Positions 34,564-41,882 of a stretch of 64,000 nucleotides of DNA are shown here, piece after piece. Source of the DNA: VRUE01 sp963753245. GTDB lineage: Bacteria > Actinomycetota > Thermoleophilia > Solirubrobacterales > 70-9. The position numbers were made by a program, and so were the translations under genes. The notes beneath the pieces were generated by a model. It saw only the letters and a program-made list of their open reading frames with translations. It ran no database searches and was not told the DNA's origin. Every line of letters starts with the position of its first letter. Position 1 is the first letter of the stretch. The stretch covers positions 87,258 through 151,257 of the forward strand of contig CAVWBK010000006.1 in assembly GCA_963753245.1 (NCBI GenBank), written 5' to 3'.

Positions 34564-37062
34564 TTGAGGAGGAACGGCTGGCCTTCGGGGGAATACGGGC
34601 CGATCACGGCGCGGCGATTGTTCGTGTCGCTGTGGTTGAGCGCGCTGTTTCTTGGCGCCCAGGCCGCACCGGGGCGAGCAGCGACGTTCACGCCCACCTG
34701 CAGCGGGACGACGGGAAACGTCGGCTCGCTGATCTCGGCCATCAACTCCGCCAACAGCGCTCCAGGAGCGGACACGGTCCAAATGGGGACAGGCTGTACC
34801 TACGCGCTGACCGCAGTCAACAACTACTGGTACGGGCCGAACGGCCTGCCACCGATCGCAAGCGACATCGCGATCGAAGGAGACGGCTCAACGATCACGC
34901 GCCTCTCCTCGGCACCAAGCTTCCGTCTGTTTTTCGTTGGTGCAAGCCCGAGCATCCCGAGCACCGCCGGCTACGTGTCACCGGGCCCCGGTGCCTTGAC
35001 GCTGCGCGACGTGACGCTGTCGGGCGGACTTGCCAAGGGTGGCGCTGGCAGAGAAGGTGGGGGCGGTGCCGGCATGGGCGGCGCCGTCTTTAGCCAGGGA
35101 ACGGTGAACATCGACGCAAGCACGCTCACGGCCAACGAGGCCGAGGGCGGCCCTACTGCGGGCATGAGCACGGGGACGTATGGCGGTGGTGGCATGGGAG
35201 AAAGCTCGGGCTTCTCGGGCGGCGGATTCGGCGGCGGCCCACTCGGCGGGCCAAGCGGTGGTGAAGGCGGACCGAACGGCGGCGGGGGAGGTGGCGGCGC
35301 CGGGTTCGCGGAAGGCGAGAACGGCCTGCCGGCCGGCTCGGGCATAAGCGGACCGGGTCCCGGAGGCGGCCCACCCACCGGCCTTGGAGGTAGCGGCGGA
35401 AACGGCGAGACCGGCGGCGACGGGAGCGGCGGAGGCGGCTGCCCGGGCGCACCGTCCAGCACCACCACCGGCGGCCACGGCGGCCGCTTCGGCGGCGGCG
35501 GCGAATTCGTCTCCGAAGGCGGCGTTGAGCCGGGCGGCGGTGGTGGCGGCGTCGGTGGCGGCGGCAGCACTGGCGAGTGCGGTGGCGGCGGCGGTTTTGG
35601 TGGCGGTGGGGGCGACGGCTACGTCGGAGGGGACGGCGGTTTCGGCGGTGGCGCCGGCGCCGGCACGGGTGGTGTCGGCGCGGCGGGCTTCGGTGGCGGT
35701 ACGGCGGCCGGATTCTATGGTGGTGGCGGCGGCGGGATGGGTGGCGCGATCTTCAACATGCAGGGTCAGCTCACGATCGAGCACTCGACGCTCGCGGACA
35801 ACACGGCGCTGGGCGGCGAAGCCAACCCCGGAGACGAAGGCAAGGGGATCGGCGGCGCCGTGTTCAACCTGAGCGGCAGCTTCACCAGCACCGACTCGAC
35901 CTTCGCCGCGAATGCTGGTGCCTCGTACGCGTCACAGATCTACAACCTCGTCTACGACGGCCACACCGAACGCACTGCGAAAACGACGCTGCGTGGCACC
36001 ATTGTCGCCGGGGGGGTGGGCGCGGTTGACGTCGCCTCCGCCAAAACGGCATTGATCACGCCTCCGGATCTCGGTAGTGCCAGCGCCGACGTCTCCCGGT
36101 TCGACCTCGTCCGGACCATGACGGCGCAGGAACAGGGAACGATCACCGGCTCGCCGCTCACGGCCGACCCGCTGCTGGGGCCCTTGCAGGCCAACGGCGG
36201 ACCGACACCCTCGATGGCACTGAGGTCTGGAAGTCCCGCGATCGACGCCGGCAACTCCTTCGGTCTCGCGACCGACCAGCGCGGCGACCCGCTCCCGGTC
36301 GATTTCCCTGGCATCGCCGACGCCATCGGTGGCGACGGCGCCGACATCGGCGCCTTCGAGGTGCAGCAGAGTTGCCTCCTGCAGGCGCTCCCGTTCGAAG
36401 CGTGCCACCTGCTCACGGTGTCCCACGCGGGAAGCGGCGCCGGCACGGTCAGCGGCAGGGGGATCTCCTGCCCCGGCAACTGCTCCGACAGCTACGGAGC
36501 ATCAACGACCATCATGCTGACTGCAACACCGGCGGCCGGTTCGAGGTTTGCCGGTTGGAGCGGGGCCTGCAGCGGCACGGGCACGTGTACGGTCGCTATG
36601 AGCGCCGACCGGTCCGTCACGGCGCGCTTCGCTGCCAAGTCGCCGCGGCCCTCGATCACCGCATTGACTCAGTCGGCCTCGAAGTGGCGGGAGGGCAAGA
36701 AGCTGGCACAGATCAGCAGAAAGAGAAGGAAGCCTCCCATCGGCACGACCTTCTCGTTCAGGCTCAATGAGCAGGCCACGGTGAGCTTCACCTTTGAACA
36801 GCGTCTCCCGGGCAGAAAGATCGGCCACAGGTGCGTTGCCCGCACGAAGAAGAATGGTCACAGGAAGGCGTGCAAGCGCACCGTGACAGCGGGCACGCTC
36901 TCCTTCACCGGCCACCGCGGCACCGACAAGGTCGTCTTTCAGGGACGTATCTCACACTCTAAGAAGCTCAAGCCAGGGCGCTACAGGCTCAGTATCACTG
37001 CCACCAGCGCTACCGGAGTGCACTCGGCACCGGTGTCGCTGAGCTTTAGGATCGTCAGCTAG
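34564..37062 (+). CDS. Giant glycine-rich secreted protein with beta-helix, B-repeat and C-terminal Thermoleophilia-type domain
   Basis: About 832 aa from TTG 34564 (start uncertain; the frame is open from further upstream). Signal peptide RRLFVSLWLSALFLGAQAAPGRA. Residues about 45-150 and 395-590 form a polymorphic-toxin-like or choice-of-anchor-Q beta-helix (TLRDVTLSGG..., LTIEHSTLADNTALGG, closing DGADIGAFEV). These flank a low-complexity block of some 230 residues (35040-35750) that is mostly Gly with Ala, Ser and Phe. Then an InlB-type B-repeat (HLLTVSHAGSGAGTVSG...CPGNCS...FAGWSGACSG) and a C-terminal 130-residue domain with SFRLNEQATVSFTFEQ...LKPGRYRLSITATSATG. Surface or extracellular. 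Confidence 0.75.
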   Translation: MRRNGWPSGEYGPITARRLFVSLWLSALFLGAQAAPGRAATFTPTCSGTTGNVGSLISAINSANSAPGADTVQMGTGCTYALTAVNNYWYGPNGLPPIASDIAIEGDGSTITRLSSAPSFRLFFVGASPSIPSTAGYVSPGPGALTLRDVTLSGGLAKGGAGREGGGGAGMGGAVFSQGTVNIDASTLTANEAEGGPTAGMSTGTYGGGGMGESSGFSGGGFGGGPLGGPSGGEGGPNGGGGGGGAGFAEGENGLPAGSGISGPGPGGGPPTGLGGSGGNGETGGDGSGGGGCPGAPSSTTTGGHGGRFGGGGEFVSEGGVEPGGGGGGVGGGGSTGECGGGGGFGGGGGDGYVGGDGGFGGGAGAGTGGVGAAGFGGGTAAGFYGGGGGGMGGAIFNMQGQLTIEHSTLADNTALGGEANPGDEGKGIGGAVFNLSGSFTSTDSTFAANAGASYASQIYNLVYDGHTERTAKTTLRGTIVAGGVGAVDVASAKTALITPPDLGSASADVSRFDLVRTMTAQEQGTITGSPLTADPLLGPLQANGGPTPSMALRSGSPAIDAGNSFGLATDQRGDPLPVDFPGIADAIGGDGADIGAFEVQQSCLLQALPFEACHLLTVSHAGSGAGTVSGRGISCPGNCSDSYGASTTIMLTATPAAGSRFAGWSGACSGTGTCTVAMSADRSVTARFAAKSPRPSITALTQSASKWREGKKLAQISRKRRKPPIGTTFSFRLNEQATVSFTFEQRLPGRKIGHRCVARTKKNGHRKACKRTVTAGTLSFTGHRGTDKVVFQGRISHSKKLKPGRYRLSITATSATGVHSAPVSLSFRIVS

Positions 37063-37635
37063 CGCCCGGGGGATCGGAAGGGCCATTGACAGCATCGCCA
37101 CCGCCTCCAGCTTGCGATGCTTCGATCGAGGTGATCAGACATCTCCCACGACCGCCGATGGCATGTTGCGGCCCTTCGCCCACGCAAGACCCCCGCGATC
37201 GGTGGCAAGCAGGCGTCGAGAGCACGCAGTCGCTATCTCGCCACACTTCTCAGTTGGACGATTAGCAGAAGCGACGGGGCGTACTGAGCTTGACGCGTCC
37301 TTCCGCTGACTGCGATAGCTCTGGAGCCAAAGACTCTGACCAGAGACGTCCGGCGTAATCTCCGCCCGTCGCTTGACCGTTCCTCCACGGCTTGATCTGG
37401 GTAGTCCAGACTGGCAGGTAGGTCGGCAGGCTGGGCTGTGCCAACGCCTGCCGACCACGGCAAATTGTGGGCCGGGCCGCCGTCAACCCACTCGCTGCGC
37501 TCGGGGTCGCTATCGCGCCCTGCGGGTGACTGCGGCCCGGCTTGACGGCGAGGGTTTGGAGGGTGGTTGCCCCCGACAAGTTGGCGCTTGATCGCCCGCC
37601 GCCCCGCCGAATACGATGCAGGGGCGAACTCGAAA
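37063..37635. other. 573-bp intergenic region
   Basis: Between the glycine-rich protein and tRNA-Arg. Open frames here are short and without recognisable motifs; I see no gene, repeat or hairpin I would defend. Confidence 0.4.
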
Positions 37636-37709
37636 CACCCCGGGCTGGACTCGAACCAGCGACCTGTCGCTTAGAAGGCGACTGCTCTTTCCAGCTGAGC
37701 TACCGGGGC
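37636..37709 (-). tRNA. tRNA-Arg (anticodon TCT)
   Basis: Minus strand. Acceptor GCCCCGG with CCGGGGT (one G-T end pair), D-stem GCTC/GAGC, anticodon stem GTCGC/GCGAC with loop CTTCTAA (anticodon TCT), T-arm GCTGG-TTCGAGT-CCAGC, discriminator G. All stems close. Confidence 0.95.
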
Positions 37710-38078
37710 AGGATCGTCGAGATTATCCCTCAATCGAGGCTCGCTGGGTAGGAACACCGGTAGGAACAAAATTGGGCGATTCGTGTCCAGTCTCGTCTCC
37801 TTCTGTCCCCTCTAGAAAGTCTGATTTGCAGGCAGATCGCATTCTCGGGCGGCTTGCGCCGATGGCCCACGCCCGCCTTCTAATCCTAATCCGAGGGTCG
37901 CTGGTTCGAATCCAGCCGGGGTGTAGAAGGAATGGCAGTTGCAGCGCTAAATTCTCCCTCTGTAGAGCGGTTTGGGCGGTCTAACGCGGTAGGAGTCTTT
38001 CCCTTCAAGTTCCTGCCCATGTATTCCCGTTCCGCGAGATCGTGGTCGCATAATTGTCGCTTCTGACTACCTGACAGC
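37710..38078. other. Intergenic region holding a tRNA fragment
   Basis: No protein gene seen. It contains the tRNA 3' fragment described separately and an otherwise unremarkable leader to the two small membrane-protein genes. Confidence 0.4.
37873..37923 (+). other. tRNA-Arg 3' fragment, probable remnant attachment site
   Basis: Contains CGCCTTCTAA (anticodon loop and flank), then GGTCGCTGGTTCGAATCCAGCC (variable base, T-arm) and GGGGT (3' acceptor). This is nearly identical to the corresponding part of the tRNA-Arg(TCT) 160 bases away but on the opposite strand. The 5' half is absent and TAATCC is duplicated in the anticodon region, so it cannot be a functional tRNA. Such anticodon-loop-to-3'-end pieces are left by tyrosine-recombinase integration. 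Confidence 0.65.
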
Positions 38079-38240
38079 ATGGCCCGAACGTTCGCCACCG
38101 CGTGGGTCTTCGCCCTGGCCGTCGCCACGGTGATCAACGGGGCGATCTTTCTGCCGGGGGTGCTGGCGCTGTTCGCGTTGTGGGTAGTGGCGCCGCGATC
38201 ACAGAGAGCTAGCCGGCGTGGGGCTAAAATCGCCCCGTAG
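38079..38240 (+). CDS. Very small membrane protein (53 aa)
   Basis: ATG 38079 to TAG 38240. Two adjacent hydrophobic stretches (TAWVFALAVATVINGAIFL and GVLALFALWVVAP) then a basic tail (RSQRASRRGAKIAP), consistent with a helical-hairpin or single-pass protein with a cytoplasmic positive end. No family recognised. The next small gene begins at the very next base. Confidence 0.4.
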   Translation: MARTFATAWVFALAVATVINGAIFLPGVLALFALWVVAPRSQRASRRGAKIAP

Positions 38241-38384
38241 ATGGGCTTGCTCGATGTCATCGCGGATGTCATGCTGGAATTGGGTCTTCAGGGCCTCATA
38301 AATTGGGTTGAAGACCACAAGCTGCTTGCCGCCATCATCGGCGCCCTAATGGTCGTCGCCGCGCTTCTCATCCTCCTGGTGTAA
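38241..38384 (+). CDS. Very small membrane protein (47 aa)
   Basis: ATG 38241 follows the previous stop directly. The N-terminal half is amphipathic (LLDVIADVMLELGLQGLINWVEDHK) and the C-terminal half is a single TM helix (LLAAIIGALMVVAALLILLV) ending at the membrane face. The paired arrangement argues that both are real. Function unknown. Confidence 0.45.
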   Translation: MGLLDVIADVMLELGLQGLINWVEDHKLLAAIIGALMVVAALLILLV

Positions 38385-38551
38385 GACGAATCGAAAGGGC
38401 GAGGCCGCCGCGCTCTTGCGCTGATCGACGCGATTGAGGATCGCCCGCACCGGCGCCGGATACTAGCGAGCGTCGCCCTGAGCGGCCAGTCGTCGGGCCC
38501 GCGCTTATGCAGCGGTCAAAAATCCTTCGACCCTGCCGATACAAACGGGCG

Positions 38552-38944
38552 ATGATCGCAGTTGGTGCTCTCAATGTAGGCATCAGGTTCCTGCCACTGC
38601 TTGGCTATGGAGCGCTGTTGTTCCTCAACCGACCGAGGGCCGCCGGGCGAGCATTTCCCTTCATCCTTGCGCTCGGCTTGACCCTTTTAGGCGCATGGCA
38701 GCTGTTGTTCGCCCGGGCGGAAAGACTGACCTGCGAGGACGGCACTTGTGGCCGCCCCGCTTGGCGGGAAGAACCCCACGCTTGGCAGCACATGGCCCAG
38801 TACCACGTGGCAGCCATCGGCTTTTTGGCCATCTTGTGTGCGCTTGTGTTCATCATCCTGGAGAAGCGCCGAGCGGCATTCTTTTCGACGGTTGTCGCAA
38901 CTGTGGCTTGGGCAGTCTGGTACGGGATCTGGTCCCAGGGATGA
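38552..38944 (+). CDS. Four-helix membrane protein of unknown function
   Basis: 130 aa from ATG 38552 (an in-frame ATG at 38507 is possible). Four hydrophobic segments; the loop between TM2 and TM3 carries two cysteines in LTCEDGTCGRPAW and a histidine/tryptophan patch (HAWQHMAQYH). No recognised family. Its upstream neighbours are the two tiny membrane genes. Confidence 0.55.
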   Translation: MIAVGALNVGIRFLPLLGYGALLFLNRPRAAGRAFPFILALGLTLLGAWQLLFARAERLTCEDGTCGRPAWREEPHAWQHMAQYHVAAIGFLAILCALVFIILEKRRAAFFSTVVATVAWAVWYGIWSQG

Positions 38945-39066
38945 GTGCCGGGTCGATCTCCGCCAGTAGCTAGCCGACCCGCCCACATACCTTGTGAACG
39001 TCTGAAAGGCGATCCGGGCCCTCCCAGAAGCTTGGTGATCTGACGCCCTAAGCAAGGAGGACCCGG

Positions 39067-39285
39067 ATGAAGGTTCACGGTAGCGCTGCTCTCGGACCGG
39101 CGGCAAGGCTGGCGCTGGTGGAAACGTTCGAGTCGGGAATGACGTTGAGAGCGGCAGCTGCCGCTCTCAACGTCGCGCCCGCCACCGCCCATCGCTGGTG
39201 GCATCGGCGCCTCGATGCCAGCGAGGCTGAGCGCGCCTCTGGTTGCTGGTTGTTCGATCACCCATGCCGCCCGCATCACCTTTCG
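39067..39285 (+). pseudogene. Truncated IS481-family transposase (N-terminal fragment)
   Basis: About 73 codons homologous to the N-terminus of the IS481 transposase at 23252: LGPAARLALVETFESGMTLRAAAAALNVAPATAHRWWHRRL parallels LGPAARHELCQLIATGMSMRGAAQAFSVSPATAHRWWHRH. Similarity ends near 39285, and the frame then runs into unrelated sequence belonging to the antisense secreted-protein region. No catalytic domain remains. It includes a perfect 34-bp palindrome (39141-39174). Confidence 0.8.
39141..39174. repeat. Perfect 34-bp palindrome inside the transposase fragment
   Basis: GACGTTGAGAGCGGCAG followed directly by its reverse complement CTGCCGCTCTCAACGTC with no loop. It encodes TLRAAAAALNV of the helix-turn-helix region. 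Confidence 0.9.
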
Positions 39286-39418
39286 ATGGGAACAAAATCT
39301 CTCTCGGAGTGGCCTGACAAGGTACTGAAGAGTGAGCATTCTCGAGAATTGGTGACGATGATCTCCTCGTCGTCTGGATTGTTAGGACTAAAAAGTCGCG
39401 GGCCGCCTCGGTTAATAT

Positions 39419-40093
39419 TTAGGATTCGGCACGGAAGGAAATTCCATCGAGGACGCATAGTGAAACGGGACAGTCAACTCCCCCAGCTTCGGATGCCGGG
39501 ATTAGCGGCGCGCCACCGTGAACAGCGATCACACCTTGTTCTCCAAATAACGGCAGAGGAAAATTCAGAGTTGGCCTGGGGCGAAATCCGGCAGGCAGTT
39601 GGAATGCAATCGCGCCTTCAGGTGAGCAGCTATTGTATGCGCCCTCCAGGTGAACAACTTCCAGTTGGTCTTTGTAGAACCTGACATTCGGGGAATCCGG
39701 AAGCCCGGCGTCATGGCAGCTGTGTTGGAACGTCGGTTCACCGGTGGCACCAACTGAATGCCAGAGTTCAGGCGACGGCAACGAGCTGGCGACCTTCGCA
39801 ATGGAAGCGCTGTCGGAACTCGCGGCATGAGTCGCGTTGGGGACTGTGCCCAAGGTCGAGGCATTGACCTGCGTCCCGGTCAGCGTGCCTTTCTTGACCT
39901 TGGCCCCAGTCACGGCTTCATTCTTGATTTTCGCCGCGATGACGGCGTTCCTCTTGAGCTGCTTGGAGCCGACCGAGTTCTTGCCGAGATGAGAAGCCGC
40001 GTATGCACTGCCACCTAAGGCGACGAATAGAGCGAGGTATGCGACCACTGTCGCATGGCTCGGCCGCTTCAGCTTGAGTTCATGCCTATTCAT
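39419..40093 (-). CDS. Secreted protein with Thermoleophilia-type leader and repeat stalk
   Basis: 224 aa, ATG 40093. The leader LKRPSHATVVAYLALFVALGGSAYAAS is characteristic of a large Solirubrobacterales secreted family. It is followed by an 11-residue-like repeat (HLGKNSVGSKQLKRNAVIAAKIKNEAVTGAKVKKGTLTG) that probably forms a beta-helical stalk, then a globular C-terminal domain with four cysteines. An upstream extension in the frame is arginine-rich and discarded. Function unknown. Base composition here is noticeably more AT-rich than the surroundings. Confidence 0.75.
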   Translation of the reverse strand: MNRHELKLKRPSHATVVAYLALFVALGGSAYAASHLGKNSVGSKQLKRNAVIAAKIKNEAVTGAKVKKGTLTGTQVNASTLGTVPNATHAASSDSASIAKVASSLPSPELWHSVGATGEPTFQHSCHDAGLPDSPNVRFYKDQLEVVHLEGAYNSCSPEGAIAFQLPAGFRPRPTLNFPLPLFGEQGVIAVHGGAPLIPASEAGGVDCPVSLCVLDGISFRAES

Positions 40094-40244
40094 TCTCGCT
40101 GCCTTTTTCAGCTTGTTTGGACCGATGAGGTCGACCATAAGCTCCGATGAACGCCAGCGCAAGGCCCACACCAAAAACAGATATGGGGCAGCGACAAGAG
40201 GGACCGAAGGATCCCGCTCGACTACGGGGCTCCGTCTTTTGCCG

Positions 40245-40868
40245 TCAACGACGTCCAATCGGATGGAAGCTGTCAAGAATTTGCAACGCCTCCGAGCGAA
40301 GGCGCGGTTCAACGGTCCGGCGGTCGAACCAAATCTGAGCCTGGAACGCGCGATCCCGCTGTTCAAAGGCGAATTGATAGCTCCAACCGGAGCACTCAAA
40401 CGGCTCAAAGGAGCCATCGCGGTACGCGAAATGTGCTGGCCGAGGCGGAAGGTTAGGCACTCGTACCGATCTGCTCTCTGGCAGTCGAGGATCGTACTCA
40501 ATTACCTGGACCAGCACGCCGCTATTGGGCATTTGGTTAAGTACGCTTCCTGGGTGGCAGCCTCTTGGATTGGTGGGAGCGATGAGTGGGAAGGAGGCAG
40601 CAGCGAGGACCTGCGTAGGGGATATGACTCCGGTAAGCGGTTTGCTTGTGACTCGCCATCCGGCGGGGATTTTCGCTGCGACATTGGCTTGGGAGTTGCG
40701 GTACCAACCGCCCGATGAGGGCGAATTTTCTGCTTGCTTCCCGCCGGCCGCCGCACCGCCGCAGCCCGCAAGCGCTGTCGTGACTAGAATGAGGCCGGAC
40801 GCAGCTGCCACCTGGATGTGCCGGGGTATTGGGAATGATTTTGTTCGAGTTCCACACACGTGTGCCAC
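40245..40868 (-). CDS. Lipoprotein of unknown function
   Basis: 207 aa from GTG 40868 (GTG 40859 equally possible). Lipobox TALAGCGG after SGLILVTTALAGC. The mature domain begins with a Ser/Gly linker, then NVAAKIPAGWRVTSKPLTGV and a final WSYQFAFEQRDRAFQAQIWF...ALQILDSFHP. That ending resembles small PsbP/DUF1795-like folds seen in actinobacterial lipoproteins (tentative). The upstream open frame reaching 41249 has no coding character. Confidence 0.65.
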   Translation of the reverse strand: MAHVCGTRTKSFPIPRHIQVAAASGLILVTTALAGCGGAAAGGKQAENSPSSGGWYRNSQANVAAKIPAGWRVTSKPLTGVISPTQVLAAASFPLIAPTNPRGCHPGSVLNQMPNSGVLVQVIEYDPRLPESRSVRVPNLPPRPAHFAYRDGSFEPFECSGWSYQFAFEQRDRAFQAQIWFDRRTVEPRLRSEALQILDSFHPIGRR

Positions 40869-40969
40869 GGGTTTCTGGTTCGCTTGGGGTCGTTCTCTGT
40901 GACCTTTGGTTTTACGGCCGCGAGAGGTCAAGAGGTCCCATCTTCGAGAGCAACCGATTGCGGGGCGGG

Positions 40970-41800
40970 TCAATAACCGGGGGGGTGGCGCGCGACGAAG
41001 CCCTGGGTATCGGCGAGAGCTGGGTGCCAGCGCGGTCCCGAGCCCCGCGCATCGCCGACCGTGTCGAAGCGCAGGCCGTCGATGATGGTGAAGGTGTGCA
41101 CGGAATTGGCGTACACGGTCAGCCAGCGCCCGGGGCCCGGCGCGCCCCATGACTCGAGCCCGACGGAGGTAAGCGGAGTCGATAGGAAACCGCCCCCCGC
41201 AAGCGCGTAGCTGACCGCCCCCGAGCAGTCGTAGCCCGCTGCGTACCACGAGGCATGACCTCCCCCCCAGATGTAGGGGAGCCCGACGAGTTCATTGGCG
41301 GCGCTGATTGCCCGTTGAATCGCTTTAGGAGCCTGCGGCGAGGCAAGCGCGACACCGTTGAAGGCGATCGCGAGTCCGAGTCTTTCTCGGCGCTCGAGTG
41401 CCCCAACGTTGCTCGGCGTCACTTTTTTGTTGTAGGTGGGCGGGACGTAGGAACCGTTCGTGCCTTTCGATGCAGGCGGCAGCGGGGTTGACCCTGTTGA
41501 GCTCGGTGGGGAATCGGGTTTCGAAGGGGCTATCGCTGCCAGTTTCGGTTCGCTCTGCGCGGGGGGCTTAGGTTCAGGCTTCTGTTTGTGCGCCTTCACC
41601 CTAAGCGCGCGCAGGGCAAGCTCGCTCGGGCCACGCGGGTGTGGGGGTCGCTCCTGCTGGATCGGCCTCGGCTTCTCCGCGTGCATTTCAGCGCTCAGCA
41701 GTGGTCGTCCCGCCTGTCCGCAGCCGCAGATCAAGATTGCGCCCGCCCCTAGCGTGAGCCCGATCCACGGGCTTCGGCGGGTTGATACCAAGTGCCGCAT
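40970..41800 (-). CDS. NlpC/P60-type cell-wall hydrolase
   Basis: 276 aa. Signal peptide or lipobox (LTLGAGAILICGCGQ), a proline/lysine-rich cell-wall-spanning linker (residues 40-110), then an NlpC/P60 catalytic domain: LVGLPYIWGGGHASWYAAGYDCSG with catalytic Cys, and catalytic His in NSVHTFTII. Members cut gamma-D-Glu-diaminopimelate or related peptide bonds in peptidoglycan. The C-terminal WHPALADTQGFVARHPPGY tail is typical of the Thermoleophilia versions of this domain. Confidence 0.85.
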   Translation of the reverse strand: MRHLVSTRRSPWIGLTLGAGAILICGCGQAGRPLLSAEMHAEKPRPIQQERPPHPRGPSELALRALRVKAHKQKPEPKPPAQSEPKLAAIAPSKPDSPPSSTGSTPLPPASKGTNGSYVPPTYNKKVTPSNVGALERRERLGLAIAFNGVALASPQAPKAIQRAISAANELVGLPYIWGGGHASWYAAGYDCSGAVSYALAGGGFLSTPLTSVGLESWGAPGPGRWLTVYANSVHTFTIIDGLRFDTVGDARGSGPRWHPALADTQGFVARHPPGY

Positions 41801-41882
41801 GGGGCTAATTGTCCACCACTGCTCGGCCGTGGCGCTGGACCGTGCTTGCTATCCGAGCTCCAAACCGGCAAGCTAGGGCTGC

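Noticed and set aside
34978..35784. Large antisense open frames opposite the glycine-rich block
   Set aside because: Pure products of GGC-repeat DNA read on the other strand (Ala/Pro-rich), without start signals or domain character.
40869..41249. Extension of the lipoprotein frame upstream of 40868
   Set aside because: It reads through the region antisense to and overlapping the NlpC/P60 gene, with no secretion signal; the lipobox places the start near 40859-40868.
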